From positions 10,005,406-10,069,405 of the forward strand of contig JARWKL010000007.1 in NCBI GenBank assembly GCA_029961685.1: a stretch of 64,000 nt of DNA, given 5' to 3'. This document shows, piece by piece, positions 14,199 through 26,325 of this stretch. The notes beneath the pieces are model-generated. The model did no database searches, was not told the origin of the DNA, and saw only the letters and a program-made list of their open reading frames with translations. How positions within the stretch are numbered: the stretch's first letter is position 1; each line of letters begins with the position of its first letter. The stretch is from Aristolochia californica. Taxonomy: Eukaryota > Streptophyta > Magnoliopsida > Piperales > Aristolochiaceae. Position numbers and translations under genes: made by a program.

Positions 14199-15374
14199 AA
14201 CTAGAAAGAGTTTTAAATCCCTAAAAGTTATAGAGACTTTTTGGAATTATCTCTCTCTACATTTGTGCATTTTCATTTTAAATGTATACTATTCCTTAAA
14301 TCAAAACTTGAGTTTTCACATTTCCCTTTATCATAAACAAAAATGATAAGGCAAACATATCAACACAAAATGAAAATTTTTGAGTTTATATATGCAAAAA
14401 AATTAGAACAACATCAAAAAATGTAAGAAAAGAAAATTGATTCACATACCACAAATGAACACAAAAGTTTTGATATCCAAGTTTGGGAAATTCTACTTGT
14501 TCAACCCTGATAGCTTGGAATTTTATAAGAAAGAGATTTCTAATTGATCCTGCACATGTTTTAAATGTGGATATGCTTTCTTGAAACATGTTAAAGATGC
14601 AGATGACATATGGATCCAAACCTCATTAAATTCTCAAGTTTGGGTGCGGTGGGATATTAACAGAAGTCAAACAAGCCATTATTTTACCCATTTACAAAAA
14701 AGTTGACCTAACAATCACAAATGATTTTAAAGTGATTTAATCGGTCAATCATGGGTAACGACTATATTTCTGTAAGAAATGACTTATGGATTGCGAGTCA
14801 ACACGTAGTAAAAAATTCCCCAGCTCCCCCTTTTTGTCCCGACGATTGCAAAAATTGATATATAAAAACTAGAAAGAGTTTACAATCATTAAAAGTTACA
14901 AACACTTTTTGGAATTATATCTCTCAACATTTGTGCATTTCCCTTTTAGATGTATACTTTTTCCTTAAATCAAAACATGAGTTTTCACTTTTCCCTTTAT
15001 CTCTCGTAAACCAAAAAGATAAGGCAAACATATCACAACAAAATCAAAATTTTAGAGTTTATGTATGAAAAAAAATTTCAACAACAACAAATGTAAGCAA
15101 AGAAAATTCTTCACACACCACAAATGAATACAAAAGTTTTGATATCCAAGTTTTGGAAATTCCACTTGTTCAACCCTGATAGCTTAGAATTTTATAAGAA
15201 AGAGATTTCTACTTGATCCTGCACATGTTTTAAATGTGGATTTGCATGCTTGAAACATGTTAAAGATGCAGATGACCCATGGATGCAAACCTCATTAAAT
15301 TTTCTAGTTTGGGTGTGGTGGCATATTTACCCGAGCCAAACAAGCCATTATTTTGCCCTTTAACAAAAAAGTTG

Positions 15375-15400
15375 ACCTAACAATTCCCTTGCCTCCCCCT
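15375..15400 (+). repeat. Landmark-loss deletion junction shared with 47273
   Basis: AAGTTGACCTAACAATT is joined directly to CCCTTGCCTCCCCC. The palindrome, the GCGTAACGGGC segment and the landmark are missing, a loss of about 100 bp. Repeated AATT on both sides may have guided the join. The same junction occurs at 47265-47290, so the deletion is older than the long duplication. Confidence 0.9.
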
Positions 15401-15963
15401 TTTTTCCCAATGATTGCAAAACCTGATATATAGAAACTAGAAAGAGTTTCAATCCCTAAAAGTTACAGACCTTTTTCTGAATTATCTCTCGCTACATTTG
15501 TGCATTTCCATTTTACATGTATACTTTTTCCTTAAATCAAAACTTGAGTTTTCACTTTTCCCTTTATCTCTCGTAAACAAAAAAGATAAGGCAAACAAAT
15601 CACAACAAAATGAAAATTTTAGAGTTTATGTCTGCAAAAAAATTAGGACAACAACAAATGTAAGCAATGAAAATTTATTCACACACCACAAATGAACACA
15701 AAAGTTTTGATACCCAACTTTGGGAAATTCCACTAGTTTAAACTTGATAGTTTGGAATTTTATTAGAAAGAGAATTCTAATTGATCCTGCACATGTTTTA
15801 AAAGTGGATATGCATGCTTGAAATATGTTAAAGAGGCATATGATCTATGGATCCAAACCTCATTAAATTGTCAAGTTTGAGTGCAGTGGGATATTTACCC
15901 GAGCCAAACAACCAATTATTTTTCCCTTTTATAAAAAGGTTGACCAAACAAACATACATGATT

Positions 15964-16058
15964 GTAAAGTGATTTATCGTTCAATCAAGCATAACAGGCT
16001 ACATTTTTGTAAAGTGATTTATCGTTCAATCAAGCGTAACAGGCTACATTTTTGTAAG
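15964..16058 (+). repeat. Local 46-bp tandem duplication
   Basis: The stretch TGTAAAGTGATTTATCG through GGCTACATTTTT occurs twice in a row with one base difference (AAGCATAAC versus AAGCGTAAC). The partner region near 47857-47905 has it once. The duplication therefore arose in copy 1 only, after the long duplication, or was lost from copy 2. Confidence 0.92.
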
Positions 16059-18082
16059 AAATGACTTATGGATTGGGAGTCAACACTCAGGTAAAAATTC
16101 CCCCACCTCCCATTTTTATTCCGGACAATTGGAAAACCTGATATTTAAAAACTAGAAAGTGTTTACAATCCCTAAAAGTTAGAGACACATTTTGGAATTA
16201 TCTCTCTTTCTTTTTGCATTTCCATTTTAGATGTATACTTTTTCCTTAAATCAAAACTAGAGTTTTCTCTTTTCCCTTCATCTCTCATAAACAAAAAAGA
16301 TAAGGCAAACATATCACAACAAAATGAAAATTTTAGAGGTTATGTATGCAAAAAATTTAGAACAATAGGAAATTTAGGGAAAAAAAATTTATTCACACAC
16401 CACAAATGAACACAAAAGTTTTGAAATCCAAGTTTGGGAAATTCCACTAGTTCGACCTTGATACCTTGGAATTTTATACGAAAGAGATTTCTAATTGATC
16501 ATGCACATGTTATAAATGTGGATATGCATGGTTGAAACATGTTAAAGATATTGATGACCTATGGATCCAAACCTCATTAAATTCTCTAGTTTGGGTGCGG
16601 TGGGATATTTACCCAAGCCAAGCAAGCCATTATTTTGCCCATTTACAAAAAAGCGGACCTAACAATCATAGATGATTGTAAAGTGATTTATCTGTCAATC
16701 ATGCGTAACGGGCTATATTTCTGTAAGAAATGACTTATGGATTGAGAGTCAACACTTAGCTAAGAATTGCCCCGCCACCCCTTTTTTTTTCGATGATTGC
16801 AAAACCTGATAAATAAAAACTATTAAGAGTATACAATCCCTAAAAGTTACACACACTTTTATGAATTATCTCTCTCTACATTTGTGCATTTCCATTTTAG
16901 ATGTATTCTTTTTCCTTAAATCAAAACTTGAGTTTTCACTTTTCATTTTATCTCTCGTAAACAATAAAGATAAGGCAAACAGACAGAACAAAATGAAAAT
17001 TTAAGAGTTTATGAATGCAAAAAATTTTGAACAACAACAAAAGTAAGCAAAGAAAATTTAATCACTCACGTCAAATGAACACAAAAGTATTAATATCCAA
17101 GTTTGGGAAATTCCACTTGTTCATCCATGATTGCTTGGAATTTTATAAGAAAGAGATTTCTTATTGATCCTGGTCATGTTTTAAATGTGGATATTCAAGC
17201 TTGAAACATGTTAAAGATGCAGATGACCAATGGATCCAAACCTGATTAAATGCTCAAGTTTGGGTGCAATGGGATATTTACCCGAGCCAAACTTGCCATT
17301 CTTTTGCCCAATTACAAAAAAGCTGACCTAACAATCGTAGATGATTGTAAAGTGATTTATTAGTCAATCATGTGTAACGGGCTATATTTTTGTAATAAAT
17401 GACTTATGGATAGGGAGTGAACACTCGACCAAAAATTCCCCATCCTCCATCTTTTTTACCCGATGACTGCAAAACTTGATATATAAAAACAAAAAAGAAT
17501 TTTAAATCCCTAAAACATACAAACACTTTTTGTAATTATCAATCTCTACATTTGTGCATTTCCATTTCAGATCTATAATTTTTCCTTAAATTAAAACTTG
17601 AGTTTTCACTTTTCCCTTCATCTCTTGTAAACAAAAAAGAAAAGGCAAACAGATCACAACAAAATTAAAATTTTAGATTTTATGTTTTCAAAAAAATTAG
17701 AAAAAAAAAAATGTAAGGAAAGAAAATTTATTCACACACCACAAATGAACACAAAAGTTTTGATATCCAAGTTTGGGAAATTCAACTAGTTCAACCCTGA
17801 TTGCTTGGAATTTTATAAGAAAGAGATTTTTAATTGATCTTACGCATGTTTTAAATGTGGATATGCATGTTTGAAACATGTTAAAGATGCAGATGACCAC
17901 TGGATCCAAACCTCATTAAATTCTCGAGTTTGGGTGCGGTGCGATATTTACTCGAGCCAAACAAGACATTATTTTTCCCATTTACAAAAAAGCTGACCTA
18001 ACAATCATAGATGATTGTAGAGTGCTTTATCGATCAATCATGCAAAACGGGCTATATTTTTCTAAGAAATGACTTATGGATT

Positions 18083-18503
18083 GGGAGTCAATACTCAGCT
18101 AAAAATTCCCACATCTTCCCTTTTTGTCCCGACAATTACAAAACCTGATATATAAAAACAAGAAATAGTTTTCAATCCCTAAAAGTTAGGGACACTTTTG
18201 GGAATTATTTTTCTCTACAGTTGTGCATTTCCATTTTAGATGTATACGTTTCCTTAAATCAAAACATTAGTTTTCCTTTTCCCTTTATCTCTCGGGAGTC
18301 AACATCAGCTAAAAATTCCCACATCTTCCCTTTTTGTCCCGACAATTACAAAACCTGATATATAAAAAAAAGAAATAGTTTTCAATCCCTAAAAGTTAGG
18401 GACACTTTTGGGAATTATTTTTCTCTACAGTTGTGCATTTCCATTTTAGATGTATACATTTCCTTAAATCAAAACATTAGTTTTCCTTTTCCCTTTATCT
18501 CTC
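18083..18503 (+). repeat. Local 210-bp tandem duplication of a monomer segment
   Basis: The segment from GGGAGTCAA (18083) to TTTATCTCTC (18293) is repeated at once from 18294 to 18503, with very few differences (for example ATACTCAGC versus ACATCAGC, and GTATACGTT versus GTATACATT). The second copy begins in the middle of the word CTCGTAAAC, so the join is CTCGGGAGTC. The partner unit at 49931 has one copy. The near identity of the halves makes this one of the youngest events in the window. Confidence 0.93.
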
Positions 18504-19622
18504 GTAAACAAAAAAGATAAGGCAAACAGATCACAACGAAATGAAAATTTTAGAGTTTTTGTATGCAAAAAATTTAGAACAACAACAAATGTAAGCAAAG
18601 AAAATTTATTCACACACCACAAATGAACACAAAAGTTTTGATATCCAAGTTTGGGAAATTCCACCAGTTCAACCCTGATTGCTTGGAATTTAATAAGAAA
18701 GAGATTTCTAATTGATCCATCACACGTTTTAATTGTGGATATGCATGCTTGAAACATGTTAAAGATGTAGATGACCTATGGATACAAACCTCATTAATTC
18801 TCAAGTTTTGGAGCGGTGGGATATTTACCTGAGCTAAACAAGACATTATTTTGCCCATTTACAAAAACATTGTCCTAACAATCATAGATAATTGTAAAGT
18901 GATTTATCGGTCAATCATGCGTAACGGGCTATATTTTTTAAGAAATGACTGATGGATTGGGAGTGAACTCTCAACTTAAAATTTCCCCGCGTCCCCCATT
19001 TTTCCCGATGATTGCAAAACCTGAAATTTAAAAACGAGACAGAGTTTACAATTCCTAAAATTTACAGAAACTTTTCTGAATTATCTCTCTCTAGATTTGT
19101 TCATTTCCACTTTAGATGTATACTTATTCCATAAATCAAAACTTGAGATTTCATTTTTCTTTTTTTCTCTCGTAAAAAAAAAAGATAAGGCAAACAGAAC
19201 ACAACAAAATGAAAATTTTATAGTTTATGTATGCAATAATTTAGAACAACAACAAATGTAAGCAAAGAAAATTTATTGACACACTACAAATGAACACAAA
19301 AGTTTGGATATCAAAGTTTGGGAAATTCTTCTAGATCATCCCTGATAGGTTGGTATTTTATAAGAAACAGAGTTCAAATTGATCCTGCACATGTTTTAAA
19401 TGTGCATATGCATGCTTGAAATTTTTAAAACTGCAGATGACCTATGGATCCAAACCTTATCAAATTGTCAAGTTTGGGTGCGGTGGGATGTTTACCCGAG
19501 AAAAATAAACCATTATTGAGCCCATTTACAAAAAAGCTGACCTAACAATCATATATGATTCTGAAGTGTTTGATCGGTCAATCATGCGTAACGGGCTATA
19601 TTTTTGTAAGAAATGACTTATA

Positions 19623-22600
19623 GATTGGGTGTCAAGACTCAACTAAAAATTCCACTGCCTCCCACTTTTTTTCCCGTCGATTGCAAAACCTGATATATAA
19701 AAACTAGAAAGAGTTTACAATCCCTAAAAGTTATAGAAACTTTTGGGAATTATCTCTCTCGACATTTTTGCATTTCTATTTTCGATGTATACTATTTCCT
19801 TAGATCAAAACTTGAGTTTTCACTTTTCTCTTTATCACTCGTAAACAAAAAAGATAAGGCAAACATATCACAACAAAATGAAAATTATAGAGTTTACGTA
19901 TGCAAAAAATTTAGAACAACAAAAAATGTAAGCAAAGAAAATTTATTCACACACCACAAATGAACACAAAAGTTTTGACATCCAAGTTTGGGAAATTCCA
20001 CTCATTCAACCCAGATAGCTTGGAATTTTATAAGAAAGATATTTTTAATTGATCCTACACATATTTTAAATGTGGATATGCATGATTGAAAATGTTAAAG
20101 ATGCAGATGACTTATGGATCCTAACCTCATTAAATTCTCAAGTTTGGGTGTGGTGGGATATTTACCTGAGCCAAACAAACCATTATTTTCCCCATTTTCA
20201 AAAAAGTGGACCTAACAATCATCGATGATTGTAAAGTGATTCATCGGTCAATCATGCATAACGGGAAATATTTTTGTAAGAAATTACTTATGGAATTTGA
20301 GTAAACACTCAACTAAAAATTACCCCGCCTCCCATTTTTTTTCCTGACGGTAACAAAACCTGATATATAAAAACTAGAAAGTGTTTACAAATCCTAAAAG
20401 TTACAGACACTCTTTGGAATTATCTCTCTCTACATTTGTGCATTTCCATTTTAGATGTATACTTTTTCCTTAAATTAAAACCTAAGTTTTCTCTTTTCCC
20501 TTTAGCTCTCCTCAACAAAAAAAGATAAGGCAAATAGATCACAACAAAATTAAAATTTTAGAGCTTACGTATGCAAAAAATTTAGAACAACAACAAATGT
20601 AAGGAAAGAAAATTTATTCACACGCCACAAATGAACACAAAAGTTTTGATATCCAAGTTTGGGAAATTCCACTAGTTCAACCTTGATAGCTTGGAATTTT
20701 ATAAGAAAGAGAGCTAATTGATCCTGCACATGTTTTAAATGTGGATATGCATGCTTGAAACATGCTAATGATGCAAATGACCTATGGATCCAAACCTCAT
20801 TAAATTCTCAAGTTTGGGTGCAGTAGGATATTTACCAGAGCCAAACAAACCATTATTTTGCCCATTTACAAAAAAGGTGACCTAACCATCATAGATGATT
20901 TTAAAGTGATTTATTGGTCAATCATGCGTAACAGGATTTTTTTTGTAAGAAATAACTTTTGGATTCGGAGTCAACACTCACCTAAAAATTCCACCTCCTC
21001 CCCCTTTTTTTTCATGACAATTGCAAAACCTGATATATATAAACTCAAGAGAGTTTACAATCCCTAAAAGTTACAAACACTTTTTGGAATTATCTCTCTC
21101 TATATTTGTTCATTTCCATTTTAGATGTATACTTTTTCTTTAAATGAAAACTTGTGTTTTCACTTTTCCCTTTATCTCTCGTAAACAAAAAATTGATAAC
21201 GCAAATAGATAAAAAAAATGAAAATTCTAGAGTTTATGAATGGAAAAAATTTAGAATAATTACAAATGTACACAAATAAAATTTATTCACACACCAAAAA
21301 TGAACACAAAAGTTTTGATATCCTAGTTTTGGAAATTCCACTAGTTCAACCCTTATAGCTTGGAATTTTATAAGAAAGACATTTCTAACTGATCTTGCAC
21401 ATATTTTAAATGTGGATATGCATGCTTGAAAAATGTTAAAGATGCAGATGACCTATGCATCCAAACCTCATTAAATTCTCAAGTTTGGGTGAGGTGGGAT
21501 ATTTACCCGAGCCAAACAAGCCATTATTTTGCCCTTTTACATAAAAGCTGACCAAACAATCATAGATGATTTTAAAGTGATTTATAGGTCAATCATTCGT
21601 AACGGGCTATATTTTTGTAAGAAATGACTTTTGGATATGGAGTCAACACTCAGCGAAAAATTCCCCCGCCTCCCCCTTTTTTTCTCGATGAATGCAAAAC
21701 CTTATATATAAAAACTAGAAAGAGTTTACTATCCCTAAAAGTTAAGACAGTTTTTGGAATATCTCTCTCTACTTTTGTGCATTTTCATTTTAGATGTATA
21801 CTTTTTGCTTAAATCAAAACTTGAGTTTTCACTTTTCCCTTTATCTCACGTAAACAAAAAAGATAAGGCTAACAGGTCAAACCAAAATGAAAATTTTAGA
21901 ATTCATGAAAAAAAAAATTTAGAACAACAACAAATGTAAGCTAAGAATATTTATTCACACATCATAAATGAACACAAAAGTTTTGATCTCCATGTTTGGG
22001 AAATTCCACTTGTTCAACCCTGATAACTTGGAATAAGATAAGAAAGAGATTTCTAATTGATCTTGCACATGTTTTAAATGTGGATATGCATGCTTGAAAC
22101 ATGTTGAAAATGCAGATGACCTATAGATCCAAACCTCATTAAATTCTCAAGTTTGGGTGCGGTGGGATATTTACCTGAGCCAATCATACCATTATTTTGC
22201 CCATTTACAAAAAAAGTTGACCTAACAATCACAGAAGATTGTAAAGTGATTTATCGGTCAAACATGAAAAATAAGCTATATTTTTGTAAGAAATGACTTA
22301 AGGATTGGGAGTCAACACTCAGCTAAAAATTCCCCCTCCTCCCCCTTTTTTTCCCAACAATTGCAAAACCTGATATATAAAAGCTAGAAAGAGTTTACAA
22401 TCCCTAAAAGTTACAGACAGTTTTTGGAATTATCTCTCTCCACATTTGTGCATTTCCATTTTAGATGTATACTATTTCCTTAAATAAAAACTTGAGTTTT
22501 AAATTTTCCCTTTATCTCTCGTAAAAAAAAAAAGATAAGGCAAAAGGATCACAACAAAATGAAAATTTTAGAGTTTATGTATGGAAAATATTTAGAACAA

Positions 22601-24315
22601 CAACAAATGTTTGCAAAAAAAATTTATTCACACACCACAAATGAACACAAAAAGTTTTGATATCCAGGTTTGGGAAATTCCACTAGTTCAACTCTGATAG
22701 CTTATAATTTTAAAAGAAAGAGATTTCTAATAGATCCTGCACATGTTTTAAATGTGGATATGCATGCTTGAAACATGTTAAAGATGTTGATGACCTATGG
22801 ATCCAAACCTCATTAAATTCTCAAGTTTTGGTGCGGTGGGATATTTACCTAAGCTGAACAAGCCATTATTTAGCCCATTTACAAAAAAAGCTGACCTAAA
22901 ATTCATAGATAATTGAAAAGTGGTTGATCGTTCAATCATGCGTAACGACTATATTTTTGTAATGAATGACTTTTGGATTGGGAGTCAACACTCAGCTAAA
23001 CATTCCCCCGCCTCCCCATTATTTTCCCGGTGATTGCAAAACCCTATAAATAAAAACTAGAAAGAGTTTACAATCCCTAGAAGTTATAGACACTTTTTGG
23101 AATTATCTCTCTCCACATTTGTGCATTTTCATTTTAGATGTATCATTTTTCCTTAAATACAAACTTGAGTTTTCACTTTTCCCTTTATCTCTCGTGAACA
23201 AAAGAGATAAGGCAAACTGATCACAACAAAATGAAAATTTTAGAGTATATGTATGCAAAAAAATTAGTTAAACAACAAATGTAAGCAAAGAAATTTAATT
23301 ACACACCACAAATGAACACAAAAGTTTTGATATCCAATTTTGGGAAATTCCACTAGTACAACACATATAGCTTGGAATATTATAAGAAAGAGATTTCTAA
23401 TTGATCCTGCACATGTTTTAAATGTGGATATGCATGCTTGAAACATGATAAAGATGTGGATGACCAATGGATCCAAACCTCATTAAATTGTCAAGTTCGG
23501 GTGCGGTGGGATATTTACCCAAGCAAAACATGCTATTATTTTGTCCATATACAAAAAAGATGACATAACAATCGTAGATCATTGTAAAGTGATTTAACGG
23601 TCAATCACGCGTAACGGGTTGTACTTTGGAATGAAATGACTTATGGATTAGGAGTCAACACTTAGCTAAAAATTCCCCCACCTCCCCCTTTTTTTCGAAA
23701 CGATTGCAAAATCTGATATATTAAAACAAGAAAGAGTTTACAATCCCTAAAAGTTACAGACACTTTTTAGAATTATCTCTCTCTTCATTTGTGCATTCCA
23801 ATTTAGATGTACACTTTTTCCTTAAATAAAAACATGATTTTTCACTTTTCCGTTTATCTCTCGTAAACAAAAAAGATAAGGAAAACAGATCAGAACAAAA
23901 TGAAAAATTTCAGAGTTTGTGTATGAAAATTTTTTTGAATAACAACAAATGTATGCAAATAAAATTTATTCAAACACCACAAATGAAAACAAATGTTTTG
24001 ATCACCAAGTTTTGGAAATTCTACTAGTTACCCCCTTATAGTTCGGAATTTTATAAGAAAGAGATTTCTAATTGATCCTGCACATGTTTTAAATGTGGAT
24101 ATGCATGCTTGAAACATGTTAAAGATGCAAATGACCTATGGATCCAAACCTCATTAAATTCTCAAGTTTGGGTGCGGTGGGATATTTACCCGAGCCAAAC
24201 AAGCCATTATTTTGCCAATTTACAAAAAAGTTGACCGAGCAATCATAGATGATGTAAAGTGATTTATCTGTGAATCTTGCATAACGGGCTATATTTTTGT
24301 GAGAAATGACTTATG
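19623..24315 (+). repeat. Array block 4: seven ordinary monomers
   Basis: Landmark starts: 19623, 20293, 20962, 21634, 22303, 22976 and 23646, spaced 669-673 bp. Most of this block has no counterpart at the expected place in copy 2, where the sequence jumps from a 19430-like to a 25460-like stretch at about 51090. Two parts reappear elsewhere: 19800-21000 resembles about 55990-57200 (TTTTCGATGTATAC, GAAAATTATAGAGTTTAC, GGATCCTAACCTCA, then CCTCCCATTTTTTTT), and 22303-23645 (P-type pair) resembles 38857-40198. The 23646 unit is D type (TTGCAAAATCTGATATATT) and leads into the A-B-C block at 24316. Confidence 0.85.
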
Positions 24316-26325
24316 GATTGGGAATCAACACTCAGCTAAAAATTCCCCTGCCTCGTCTTTTTTTTCCCAACTATTGCAAAACTGGATATTTAAAAACTAA
24401 AAAGAGTTTACAATCCCTAAAAGTTACAGGTACGTTTTGGAATTATCTCTCTCTACATTTGTGATTTTATTTTTAAGATGCATATTTTTTCCTAAAATAA
24501 AAAACTGAGTTTTCACTTTTGCCTTCATCTCTCGTAAAACAAAATTATAAGGTAAACACATCACAATAAAAATGAAAATTATAGAGTTTATGTATGCAAA
24601 AAATTTAGAACAACAACAAATGTAAGCAAAGAAAATTTATTCACACACCACAAATGAACACAAAAGTTTTGATATCCAAGTTTGGGAAATTCCACTAGTT
24701 CAACCATGATAGCTTGGAATTTTATAAGAAAGTCATTTCTAATTGATCTTGGACATGTTTTCAATGTGGATATTCATGCTTGAAACATGTTACAGATGCA
24801 GATGACCAATGGATCCAAACCTCATTAAATTCTCACTTTTGGGTGTGGTGGGAAATTTACTCGAGCGAGACGACCCATTTTTTGCCTATTGACAAAAAAG
24901 TTGACGTAATAATCATAGATGATATTAAAGTGATTTATCGGTCAATCATACGTAAAGGGCTATATTTTTGTAAGAAATGACTTGTGGATTGGGAGTCAAC
25001 GCATAGCTAAATATCCCCCCACCCCACCCTTTTTTTCTCGATGATTGCAAAACCTGACAAATTAAAACTAGAAAGAGTTTATAGTCCCTAAAAGATATAG
25101 TCACTTTTTGGAATTATATCTTTCTACATTTGTTCATTTCCATTTTAGATGTATAAAGTTTCCTTAAATCAAAACTTGAGTTTTCACTTTTCCCATTTTC
25201 TTTCGTAAACAAAATAGATAAAGGAAACAGATCACAACAAAATGAAAATTTTAGAGTTTATGTATGCAACAAATTATGAACAACAACAACTGTAAGAAAT
25301 GAAAGTTTATTCACACTCCACAAATGAACAAAAATATTTTGAAATCCAAGTTTTGGAAATTCCACTAGATCAACCCTAATAGCTAAGAATTTTATAAGAA
25401 AGCGATTTCTAATTGATCTTGCACATGTTTTGAATGTGGATATACATGCTTGAAACATGTTAATGATGCAAATGACCTATGGATCCAAACCTCATTAAAT
25501 TCTCAAGTTTTGATGTGGTGGGATATTTACCCGAGCCAAACAATCCATTATTTTACCTATTTTCTAAAAACCGACCTAACAATTATTGATGATTGTAGAG
25601 TGATTTATCTGTCAATTATGCGTAACGGGTTATATTTTGTAAGAAATGACTTATGGATTGGGAGTCAATGCTTAGCTTAAAATTCCACCGCCTCCCCCTT
25701 TTTTTCCTGACGATTGCAAAACCTGATATATAAAAAATAGAAAGGGTTTACAATCCCTAAAAGTTACAGAAACTTTTTGGAATTATCTCTCTCTACATTT
25801 GTGCATTTCCATTTTAGATGTATAATTTTTCCTTAAATCAAAACCTGAGTTTTCACTTTTCCCATTTTCTTTCGTAAACAAAATAGATAAAGGAAACAGA
25901 TCACAACAAAATGAAAATTTTAATGTTTATGGATGGAAAAAATTTAGAACAACAACAAATGTAAGCGAAGAAAATTTATTCACACACCACAAATGAACAC
26001 AAAAGTTTTGATATCCAAGTTTGGGAAATTCTACTATTTCAAAATTGATAGCTTGGAATTTGGTAAGAAAGAGATTTCTAATTGATCATGCACATGTTTT
26101 AAATGTGGATATGCATGCATGAAACATGTTAAAGATGCAGATAACCTATGGATCCAAACCTCATTAAATTCTCAAGTTTGGGTGAGGTGGGATATTTACC
26201 TGAGCCAAACAAGCCAATATTTTGCCCATTTAAGAAAAAGCTGACCTAACAATCAAAGAAAATTGTAAAGTGATTTATCGGTCAATCATACATAATGGGC
26301 TATATTTTTGTAAGAATTGACATAT
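24316..26325 (+). repeat. Higher-order repeat A-B-C, second location
   Basis: A starts at 24316 (TGTTTTCAATGTGG near 24758), B at 24987 (GTCAACGCATAGCTAAATAT), C at 25656 (GCTTAGCTTAAAATTCC). With the D unit at 23646 the order is D-A-B-C, the same as at 7413-10142. The C unit here continues into type E at 26326, the same order as 51269 to 51939. A related D-A-B run lies at 40870-42720. Confidence 0.87.

Larger units (their letters stand above)
11640..19440 (+). repeat. Long array duplication, copy 1 (partner 44207-51090)
   Basis: Unit by unit this stretch matches 44207-51090 through shared rare variants: GTATACATTTTCC (near 11660 and 44220), GTCAAATTGAAAATT after a shortened T-rich part (13025 and 45590), CCTCCGCCACCCCC (13480 and 46040), GCGAGTCAACAC (14790 and 46680), the landmark-less junction at 15383/47275, ATATAGAAACTAG, GATATTGATGACC (16548 and 48390), and AAAACTGCAGATGACC or a close variant (19427 and 51070). 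The offset is about 32565 up to about 13920, then about 31890 from about 14590, falling to about 31648 by 18955 because copy 1 holds two private local duplications. Boundaries are approximate, within some tens of bases. Confidence 0.9.
12164..19622 (+). repeat. Array block 3 monomers
   Basis: Landmark starts: 12164 (type E: ACATGTCAAAGAAGCAGATG, GGCCTTTTACAAAA), 12832 (type F, 615 bp), 13447, 14114 (type L: CCTACACAATTG, related to CCACACGTTTGC at 33594 and 55251), 14789 (GCGAGTCAAC), a unit without landmark joined at about 15383, then 16071, 16740, 17409, 18079 and 18955. The E then F order is the same as at 26326/26995, 29618/30281, 44727/45396 and 51939/52612. Confidence 0.88.

Noticed and set aside
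15498..15695. Recurring plus-strand frame of about 65 codons (also 1565, 29755, 47391, 57726)
   Set aside because: It begins at TTG, not ATG, in the consensus; it recurs only because the satellite recurs, and indels break it in most units.
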